A DNA stretch of 64,000 nucleotides from Colias croceus (taxonomy: Eukaryota > Arthropoda > Insecta > Lepidoptera > Pieridae), in assembly GCF_905220415.1 (NCBI RefSeq), contig NC_059558.1:5220501-5284500 (forward strand). Reading direction: 5' to 3'. Of this stretch, positions 49,701 to 61,700 are shown in pieces. Made by a program: the position numbers and the translations under genes. The notes below the pieces were generated by a model that was given only the letters and a program-made list of their open reading frames with translations, had not been told where the DNA came from and did not search any database. Every line of letters starts with the position of its first letter. Position 1 is the first letter of the stretch.

Positions 49701-52700
49701 TTGACTATGTACCCATATGTAAAACGCAAGTATTTTACCTGTATAGATATTAATACTTAGGTGTGATGCACAGTTGAAAACACAAAAGTGAATTTGATCA
49801 AATAATACCGCCGTAAATATTTAAAAATATAAAAATATGGTAACAATTCACACTATTATTATATGGGCATCCCCCTAGGATCTATCTTAGGTCCTTTGCT
49901 TCTTAATACATAAAAAAGTAATGAATCTAAAAATAAACAAATTATAACCACTTAAATAGCAAAAAAAGGTACTCACAATATGTCTCTTCGCTCCTAAACA
50001 GGTCATCATGAGCTAACATATCCAGGATTTCCGTATCATCCAAGCCCCGTCTAGACGCAGTTAGTAAAGACAAACAGGCTTTAACCTTCTCAGCGCCTAA
50101 TGCTGCTTCAGTTGCAATGAGAATTTGTTCCAATTGAGCTTCTAATTCATCGCATATAACTAATTCGGGTGTGGTTTCTGGCTCTGACTGTTCTGTGAAT
50201 GTTTCCGCTGATAGTGATATCTGCCATGCTAAGATCTAGAAATAATAGTGATGGTTAAGTTACGCAATCATTATTAATTTAATCGCGATAGACTCGAAGA
50301 ATAAATTAAGCAAATAACAAAAAAAATACACAAATATTTATTCATCTTTTTAACACTACCTTATAGCCCATCCATTTTTATTTTGACATTTAACTTAAAT
50401 TTACTGAAAATGAGAAATTTTTCATGAATAGAATAAAATCAATCACGAGGTGGGATTCGCACCCGAGTCTTTCACCTGAAAGTCTTTCTTTATAAATTTC
50501 ATTTTTATTCAATTTTATAGATATCCATCTTCTACACTATCCTCACCTTGCAGTATAACGGCAGAGTACACTTTTGTACTGCCTTCACGGCAGCCTCTGG
50601 CGGTGAAGCAGCACCAGTCTTGCTTTACGTCGCTGCACATGCTGTGAGTACTGCTTTACTTTCTTCCTTCTACTATTTAAGCAACTACCCTCTATTTTCC
50701 TACTACCAACTAGCCTCACCTTACAGTACAGTGGTAGAGTACACTTTTGTACTGCCTTCACAGCAGCCTCTGGTGGTGAAGCAGCACCAGTCTTACTATA
50801 CGTGGCTGCACATGCTGTTAGTACTGCTTTAGCTTCTTCCGCACCAACAGGCGGCGCTCGTACTACTTTCGGCCCGTCTTCAGACGATAATACTGCCATT
50901 ATTGCCGAACTTGATGGCTCGTCTTTTTCTGTTAAGATAATAGGATAGGTTTATAACGTTTAACAGATTTTTTAATTTATTTCATTAATCAATTATCGTG
51001 ACACAATCATTGATACACAATACAGTACACATACTTAATTACCGTGACAAATTTTCAATAACTGTAATACACCAACTCATTGACCGCGACACGAATTCAA
51101 TGATCATGATACACTCAGTGACCATGGCCCACTTCAGTGACCACGACCCACTTCAGTGACCACAACCCACTTCAGTGACCGCAACTCACTTCAGTGACCA
51201 CGACCCACTTCAGTGACCACAACTCACTTCAGTGACCACGACCCACTTCAGTGACCACGACCCACTCCAGTGACCACGACCCACTTCAGTGACCACGACC
51301 CACTCCAGTGACCACAACCCACTTCAGTGACCACGACCCACTTCAGTGACCACGACCCACTTCAGTGACCACGACCCACTTCAGTGACCACGACCCACTT
51401 CAGTGACCACGACTCACTTCAGTGACCACGACCCACTTCAGTGACCACGACCCACTTCAGTGACCACAACTCACTTCAGTGACCACGACCCACTTCAGTG
51501 ACCACGACCCACTTCAGTGACCACGACCCACTTCAGTGACCACGACCCACTTCAGTGACCACAACTCACCCTCGGTGACCGTGACGATCATCTTCACGCC
51601 GCTGGGCAAGCGCTCCGGCAGCCAGCGCACTCCGCGCAGCGCGTCCGCTCCGCCCACGCACACCAGCACCGCCCGGGTGCGGGATAGTGCGTCTAGCAGC
51701 CGGTGTAGTGTTATTGAGAGGGATCCCGCCTCCTTAATAACAAAAAAATAAAAAATCAAAGATCCAGTGAGCTGAGCACACGTGTCAGAAGTGAAACTTC
51801 TTTGGCAAAATTCAAAATTCAAAATCGTCGCCTTAATTCATGACGTGACACTATTGCCGTGGCGCTATTTAGAAATTTTACTCTGAACGTGCCTAAAGTA
51901 GATTCACTGCAATGACGTCAAATATTAAAGATCCAAAGAACAAGAGCCACCTTTAGTTTTACAATTCCAAGGTAACCTAAACGATTTGTACGGATACAAA
52001 ATCTACACAATAAAGATGTACGAGCAAAGTCGTACAGTTTATACTTCGAGCATTTCCCCATAATACGCTAAATTACGCTAATTATTAAATACGCTAAAGC
52101 ATTACAGCTAACCCGACCCTTTACATTTTGACATTTGACAAGTAGAAATTTTTAATTGATCCTTCAAGCCGGATCTGAACCAGAATATCTATAATATAAT
52201 GAATATAATAACTATTTTTATAGAATTCACATTTCTAACACTAATTAAGATTAAATTTATATAGACTGTCTTAGATAAGATTGTTATTAAGCTTACATTT
52301 TTGCCCCGATACACGGTGCCAGTATGCAGAACATGCAGCTGATCAACTATAGACTTCAACAGCTGATGGGAAGTGCTAGATTGCGATGTGAGACCGACGA
52401 ACCTACAAAAAGAATATAGGTATGTGAAAAAAAATTGGCATTAATTTTTTTTCCACCATTTACTTTACTTATATATTAACGTTACTTTAAAATGTATTAA
52501 TGATTGCTTGATGTCCATTTTTATTTATTTCGTTTTGAAATATCAATTATTGTAAGCAGTTTTAGAACAGATTTAAAACATGAAATTCAATAACTAAATA
52601 TTCATCCTATAGCATCAAGCAAGCATTCATTTGAAATCTACCCTCATTTATTTAAAATTTCAAAATTCACAAAATTACCCTATTGTTGTATAACATTTTT

Positions 52701-55700
52701 TTTAAATCTCATTTACCAACAATTTTTCATAATTCTCAAAGGACTTAAACCTAAGTGTACAGCATCAATATACCTATAAAATCTACCCTCATTTATTCAA
52801 CATTTTATATCACAAACTAACTCTATAAAATCATCAATAATCTTTTAAAATCTACCCTTATTTATTTAAATTTGTCACAATCATCTTACCGAACAACCAG
52901 CGTCAGATCGTCCAACCAAGTGTGCGCAAGCGCAGCCGCTCTTGCCAATAAAGTTGCCTTTCCACAACCGGTACCTCCTATAACCACTAGAGGGACTTTA
53001 CTGTCGCTTTGGACGTAGCTGAAAATCAAAGTATAAATAATTAATACCGTCATTATATCAATTTTCCAGAAAAATTAAAGTATCCAGAAATTTTTGTTCC
53101 TAATCGCGCGTTGCGAAAGGGGGCTAGACGGGAAAAATGAAGACAAAAAGTTGTAGCGACATTTTTTGCTATAGTTGTAAGCCGTGCGGCCGTGTGCTTT
53201 TGTTTCTCTGTCTCTCTCTCTCATAGAAAGCAAGTCAATTATTTTAGTAACCTCGTTCCATCCGGGTGTCCCTTGACATCTGTCAAGTTTTTTTTATAAA
53301 ATAGTCTAGGTAAACAATCCACAATCTATATGAATCATTGGTAGTTTCAAAAATATAATCTTCTATTCACGAGTACTTGTAAATATTAAGCACTAAAAAA
53401 TCATCATAAAAAAGGTAAGTTTAAGCTTGACATACGAAAATCATCTATACATATAATAAATCTCTAGAAGGGTCAATTCTGTACAATTGAAAAAATAAAT
53501 AGCAGGAGGTGTTACTGGATCGATACCAAGCCCAAATATGTGTTTAAAAAAATTTTTGTCTGTTTCTCTGTCTGTATGTTCAGGCATCACGTGAAAACTA
53601 ACGGTTCGATTTCGATGAAACTTGGTATAAATATACCTTATTATCCTGGGCATAAAATAGGATACTTTTTATCCCGGAAAAATACGTAGAAAAAAAATAA
53701 ACCTTAATTTTTCCGCGCGGACGGAGTCGCGGGCGGAAGCTAGTTAACAATAAAAATAAGAATTCATTTGTGATGCAAGGATAGTAACTTACGTTTTCAG
53801 CTCGTTCAAAGTAATTTCTCTGTTCGATGTGCATTGTGTTGCTTTCTGACAGAATAATAAATGTTCCGATATCTCCTCGAATAAACTGAAATAAAAATTT
53901 ATAAAATATATATACATTTGATTAACTTATCTGGTGTTTTAAACATATGCAGTGGATTCATTTAAATAACTAAACAACTTACCTAACACAACTAATCCCT
54001 TTACTCAAAATAACTACCCACTTTACCTTACACAACTAATCAGTTTACTCAACACAACTATCACTTTACTCACCACAACTAACCACTATGCAATACAACT
54101 AACCAATTTATTCAACAAAATCATCAACTTAACACAACACAACCATCGACGTTACTCAACACAACTAACCAATTTATTCAACAAAACCATCAACTTAACA
54201 CAACACAAGCATCGACTTTACTCAACACAACTAACCAATTTATTCAACAAAACCATCAACTTAACACAACTTGCATCGACTTTACTCAACACAACTAACC
54301 AATTTATTCAACAAAACCATCAACTTAACACAACACAAGCATCGACTTTACTCAACACAACTAACCAATTTATTCAACAAAACCATCAACTTAACACAAC
54401 ACAAGCATCGACTTTACTCAACACAACTAACCAATTTATTCAACAAAATCATCAACTTAACACAACACAACCATCGACGTTACTCAACACAACTAACCAA
54501 TTTATTCAACAAAACCATCAACTTAACACAACACAAGCATCGACTTTACTCAACACAACTAACCAATTTATTCAACAAAACCATCAACTTAACACAACAC
54601 AACCATTTCTAGATCTTTCATACAACACATTAAGTAACTTTAACTAACTTCGTCGAGGATATTTTATTTATACCTACTTTATTGCACTTTTAATATAGAT
54701 AGAAACAAAAATATACAACAGTTATCGCTTTAGAGAGATAGTTTTTTCCCCACTTACCTAGCCGGTATCCCACAATACCCGGCAGGCCCGTCCCCATCAG
54801 CCACAAGCGCGTCGAGCAGTGCGTCGAGCCGCTCGCCGAGCGCGGCTCGAACACCAGCGGTATACTCTTCGTCGCCAGCTGTATGTGCTCGACCGCGCAC
54901 GCTTGCTCGGATTACGTTGCGTTCGCTTAGGTATAGCTGTAATTTAGTTTAGATGCTTATATTTGTTGTACTATGAAGCACTAATAGAAATGATTTCAAT
55001 TCTAATAGACCATTTTGTGACGTCATAGATGTTATTTCAACGACTTAATAAACTAAGTTAGGCAATGACGTTTAATTTTGATTTCATGTAAGAGTTGGGC
55101 AAAATAAAATAAAAAGTTATTTATACATATTATAATAGTTTAGTTATAAACCGTTAGATCGTATTTTTCAACTGAAGCTAAATCCATTTCACTAATCATT
55201 ATGAAGCACAGAAGTACTACGAGATCTCATCTGTAGTTACACGTGTTATGAGATCTTACACAAAGCTACGCGTGCTACGAGATGTAACATAAAGCTACAC
55301 GTGTTACGAAAATTCTCTCAAGAATACGTAGATTCGTCATCCGACAACAATTTTTCTAAAAATTTAAACAGAACCTTCAAATCCCGCTGCAAGTTAGCCA
55401 GTCGTCGCTGCAGTTCTCTCAGCTGCTCATCAGAGCCTTGCGGAGCGTCAGCTACTCCAGACCGACACACCCACACACAGCGGCGAGCTGTTTCGGAGCT
55501 CATCAGCACTGTGTGTTGTACTTCCTGGAAATTATACGGCTTATTATTTATGGGATTTCGATGTGTTTTTTTGCATTTTCTTTATGAGTAAAGCGCGACA
55601 TGCCGCTCAATTTTATTTTTTTATTTTTTTATTTTATTTTTATTTTATTTTATTTGCAACACAAACACATATAACAATAATATAGGTACAATACTTATTT

Positions 55701-58700
55701 AACTTTATAAACCTTAATGACTAATTGTTATTGCAATAACATGTGTTGACTACTAGACTATAAATAATTACAATCGCTTACACATAAACAAAGAGTAATC
55801 AATATAGGTACTAATTAACAGATAATAGGTAATTTAAAAAGGGAAATGGTATAAATACTACTAGAGACAAATTTCGACACACACATCATTCGACATTTTT
55901 TTTTGAGTTTTATTGTTTTTTCTTTACACTGTATGACATAAAAATACATTTTTGTAGTGAAACTTCTCTAGGCACGTTGAGGATAAAATTTCAAATTATT
56001 TTTGAATCTTGTCGAAGAAGTTTCACTTCTGACAAGTCTGCTCGGCACACACGCTTTTTTACATAAAAGGCTTGACATATAAATTTGAAATGAAATGAAA
56101 TCATTTCATTTCATTTCATGAATGAAATTTCACTACTATTTTTTTGTTTTCATGTTTTAACTCGTCACTCGGCAGGGCAAATGTTGTGCTGGGCATATGC
56201 CCATATTAGTCGCTTGCCGGACGAACTGTGCCAAAGTACCGACATTGTGGGGCCCCGACACAGCTCCGGCGAAGAACTGATGGCGGGACGAACTGGACCA
56301 ATTTAATAGAGACTGGTCTACAATAGCACAAGATCGTGATTCATGGAAGCGCTTTGGGGGAAGCCTTTGCCCAGCAGTGGGACACAACAGGCTAATACAA
56401 TACAAAGTTGTCTCCGCGTTACCTGCTCCAGCACGGTGGTGAGGTACGCGTCGCACGCCTCCTGCGGCAGCGTGCGCACGAGCACGTTGAGCGCGCGCGC
56501 CATCTCGCGGCGCCAGCGGGCCGGCGCGCCGCGCACCAGCCGGTAGCACGGCGGCGTCGTGCTGCTGTCTAGCGTGTACCTAACGTCATATCACGTATCA
56601 TAACATCTTATCCTTCTAATATTATATGTTATGCGAAAGTTTGTGATGATGGATGTGTATGTGTATATTTGTTACTTTTTCACGCAAATACTACTGAACC
56701 GATTACAATTAAATTTAGCACACATATAGAGGGAACTTGGATTAACACATAGTATAGGTTTATTCCCGGAAATCCCACGGGAACTGAAACTATGCGGGTT
56801 GTTCTTTGAAAACGCGGGTGAAGCCGAAGGCGCAAAGCTAGTATTTACATATTACAACGATGTCAGATCTATGATGACGCAGAAGTACAGAAGAGGCAAA
56901 CACTGCTGCCGCTTCATCTTTTTTACTGTTTGACCAGGGGCCTTAGACAAAGTAACAATTACAAAACGATAACGAAGTTAGAAATCGCAAAAATGTATGG
57001 GATTGACATACGCCGCGTTAGATCACGTGGTCTATCTATGTCAATCCCATACATTTTTGCGATTTCTAACTTCGTTATCGTTTTGTAATTGTTACTTTGT
57101 CTAAGGCCCCTGCTACGAGATCTTGCATAAGGCTACACGTGCTACGAGATCGTCAATTTTTTCTCTATAATTCTTTTTATTTCCTTCATTTAAACACTGT
57201 TAAATTGCTCTAAAGTTAACCGGGTTCGTCAATACTCATGAAAACCCAGACAAAACGAAAAATTCGAGTTAGTTTTAAGACTTTTATTATTTTCTTTAAA
57301 TTTAATAACTAATTAATTTTTTACGCTTCTACGAATTTCTATTTACAGTTTATTTCACTACAAACAATTTCGTAATTAAGACTTCCAAAAATAACACCAC
57401 AGTTTAAAGTAAATACAATAAGAACATGAAATCTAAAACTCACCATTTATTCAATAAGCTCCTATCATTTTCATCATCAGCGGCCTCCAATGCTGCCTTG
57501 AAGTCCGCACATTCCAATGTATGAGGTAGCAATGGAGTTCCGAGATTAGAGTTCAAAAACAACACTGGTACTACTGCACCTAGTTCTGATTGACCTGAAA
57601 AATATAGTTTAATTTTTTGTTGACATATCTTCTTATATCTAATCTTCTTCTAATATATAAAAATCAATGCCACTTTTCGTTGTAATTCCATAACTCGAGA
57701 ACGGCTGAACCGATTTCGATAATTCTTTTTTTATTATATTCCTTGAAGTACGAGGATGGTTCTTATGTAGAGAAAACGTTAATATGTACCACGGGCGAAG
57801 CCGGGGCGGACCGCTAGTTATATATAAAAATGAATTCCAAAATGTGTTGGTAAGCGCATAACTTGAGAACGGCTGAACCGATTTCGATAATTCTTTTTTT
57901 ATTATATTTCTTGAAGTACGAGGATGGATCTTATGTAGAGAAAACGTAAACATGTACCACGGGCGAAGCCGGGGCGGACCGCTAGTTACAAATAGAGAAA
58001 CATTCAATTTTACATATTATAATTTATAATGTATGAAAATATATAAAAATTACAACGAATATTACATTTTCTACACGTGCTACGAGATCTCACCTCTAGT
58101 TACACGTGCTATGAGATCTTACATAAAGCTACGCGTGTTAAGAGATGTAACATAAAGGTCCAAGTGCTACGAAATATTACATAAAGCTACACGCGCTACG
58201 ATACTTTCTATTAAGCTACACATACTACGAGATTTTCTATTAAGCTACACGTGCTACGAGATTTTATATTAAGGTACACGTACTACGAGATTTTCTATTA
58301 AGCTACACTGCTACGAGATTTTCTATTACGTTACACGTGCTACGAGATTTTCTATTAAGCTACACGTTCTACGATATTTTCTATTAAGCTAGACGTGCTA
58401 CGAGATTTTCTATTAAGCTAGACGTGCTACGCTATTTTCCATAAAGCTACATGTGCTACGAGCAGCCCTTATCCAACTTACGTGCAAGTTCCGATATACA
58501 GAGCACAGGAAAGCGATGATCCCGCTGTTGTTCGAGCGGTGATCGCCAGTGCAGATCCGCAACGTGCACGCGCCAGCCGCGCTTGCGTGCGCGCAGGCGG
58601 AGCCGCGCTGCTACGCCACAGTGCAACGCGCCCTTTTCTGCGCAACAATCTGGGGAAAATGCATAATTGACAAGTTAGATCTTTATTGTTATTTTATGTG

Positions 58701-61700
58701 ATAATCTCGCAGATTTACAAGTATAATCAACAATAGAAATCACTGTTACAATATTTTTAATTTATCGATTTTGGTCGTTAGTGATTACTTTATACTACGA
58801 CATCTTTCAGGAGAAAAAATTACTCCGTTTCTGTGATATTTACCAATTTATAATATGAGGATAATTATATGAGCAGTATTCAATACAACGCATATTTTAC
58901 AAAAACTACATTTTTTACTTTTGTAGACCATTATAATAACTATATTTTTGTTTTATGGAAAGCTAAAACATGGTTTGATGGTTCTGCAAAATTACAGTTG
59001 TCCACTCACCCTGCGAATCCGCCGCACACACATATATCAGCATGGCCCTCCGCTTCCTGGCTCGCTGGCCATTGCTCTTGCCCAGCAGGTATGCCCTATG
59101 CTCCTCCGAGAGAGCCGACACATTCGCCGGCATAGGAGGGCCCACACCTACCACCTCCTCGCGTGGTGACGCACATGCTTGCGGTGATGATAGCGAGATG
59201 GAATCTGAAATGTAGTATGGATTATTGATAAAATGTATAGGATTACGCGAACATGGTAATGATAACAGGCACTTGACTTTTTTGTAGTAGTTTTATTAAG
59301 CCTTTGAAAATTAATAAATCAAAAAAGATATACCATAGAAAAGCTACGAAACTAGATACGAAAAGTATATTATAAACACACACCCTTTAAGGTACTTACT
59401 AATTGAGAAGTTTCCCTCATTTAGGAAATGTCGAGTGAGAAGACGATTCATTTACATTAAAATTTTATGAAACAATAATGAATGTAATAAAACACATTCG
59501 AGTACAAGTAATTATCTAACTTACCAGAGACGCTGGATCCAATCTGTGCTCTAGGCCCTTTAAGTTGCGGCTTCTTGTCCTTAAAGGAGGGGGCTGGCTC
59601 GAGCAACTCCTGCGCAGGCTCCGCCGCAGCGTCGAACGACGGCTTGGTGACGCGGTACGGCGGGGACCTGCGGGCGCAGCAGTTCGGTCTACTCTATGTT
59701 ATTATGCTTTTTTGTTGAAGGATATAATATGTGTTTTGTCTATTTGTTATAAAATATGAGAACGTTATGAAATGTTTCTATTGCAGGGAAATAGGCCTCT
59801 TATTATTAAAAGAAAGTAACCTAAACTTGCGATTCTAACGAGTACCTAACTACTAAATATACCTTATACATAGTTTTATTAACCGACTTCAAAAAAAAGG
59901 AGGAGGTTATCAATTCGGCCGGTATTTTTTTTTTTTTTTTATGTATGTACACCGATTACTCCGAGGTTTCTGAACCGATTTACGTGATTCTTTTTTTGTT
60001 CGATGCGGGATGGTGTCGAATTGGTCCCATAAAAATTTTATTCGGATAGGCCCAGTAGTTTTTATTTTATGAGCATTTTTGTCTGTAGGTATTTGTAAAT
60101 TTTGCAAGTGCAAGTTTGAAGTCGGTTGTTTTTAACGCAGTTATCACTTGTTTTAAGCGAACGAAATTTTAAAAAATTCTTGAACAACACCTTGATGATA
60201 TTATTTAAAAAAGGGTCTATAATTATAATTATTCATAGTAATTATCGAAGTAAAATTTTAAACAATCTGACACTGCAAAGTTTACATTAAAAGGGATTGT
60301 TAACGTTTATTTCCTCAAATATCATGTTAAAAGGCTTTGTAAAACTTTTAAACGACTATTGCCGCTCCTTAAAAACATCTTTCGCCCGACAAGAGCCTCA
60401 TTTAAGTTTCCAAAGTCTTTGTAAAATGTTACAGACTTAATGAAAAATCTTTGGAGTTTGTACCTTTGAGTATCTAATGGTGTTTCTATTATGTGTCAAT
60501 AATTGTAGATATACCTAACACCTAAATAGTGAAAAAGTAAAGATATCTGAAGTTCAGTTATTGGTTACATAGTTTGGTAGTTTAACTATTTGTCATTTAT
60601 TTAAGAAGAGCTATAAATTTGAATATTATGTTGTAAGTATTTAAAATGCTCCGTACTACTTATTAAAATAACATCTAGGAAATACCTACGTACAACAATA
60701 CCATTAATTTGCTCTTTTGATCGAGTATAATTTCAGATATATTCCGTACTAGTGGTCCGCCCCGGCTTCGCCCGTGGTACATATTTCGCAATAAAAGGTA
60801 GCCTATGTCCTTTCTCGGTTATCAAAATATCTCCATACCAAATTTCATGCAAATTGGTTCAGTAGTTTAGGCGTGATTGAGTAACAGACAGATAGACAGA
60901 GTTACTTTCGTATTTATAATATTAGTATGGATTAAGTATGGATTGTTGCAAACCTTAATAGAGAATACTCATTTATCAAGGCTCTTTACCTTTACCAACA
61001 TGTTAAGTTTTCTTAACACCATATTATATGTGCTAAAAAATATCTACATAGAGCCTAGAGATGAAATTGCAAAGATATATCACTATAGTTATATGCGACA
61101 TATTTCACTATGATATAATCAATCACTGAACACATGAACCTATCAGATCCTCTTTATTATATTACGGGCAAAGCTTTTAGTATGAGTAAATATTTATCAT
61201 CGACACTTAGCAGATTGGAGCGAAAGGGGTACAATAGTAATAGGGCTGGCTATTGTTAGTATCTAAATTGAAATCATACTAGTTATACATTGGTTTATAA
61301 TATTGATTTATATTAAATCTATAATATTATAAAGCTGAAGAGATTATTGTTTGCTGTAACTCGCAAATCTCAGGAACTACTGTTTCGATTGGAAAAATTA
61401 TTTTAGTGATAGCCCATTTATTGAGGAAGGCTATATTATATCGTCACGCTAAGACCAATGGAAGTGAAGCAATGCGGCTAAAACTGCAGGACACAACTAG
61501 ATATTGGATAAATTTAACTTCTTGGAAAGGTTTTTTGTCACAAGAATACATTTTTTCATGATCACTTTTACAGCGAGAAATTTTTCGTTTAACTTTACGA
61601 TAACATTAAAATATATTATATTTTGCACTAAAATTTCATACGAAAATTATTCGATGAGCTGAAATAACTCGAACTTTAAGCAGGGATAGAATTCACGTCC

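Noticed and set aside
51104..51566. Regular 19-bp array as a CRISPR
   Set aside because: The repeats are contiguous with no spacers and the setting is a eukaryotic intron.
54271..54612. Plus-strand 113-codon repetitive frame
   Set aside because: 66-bp minisatellite shadow in an intron of the minus-strand gene.
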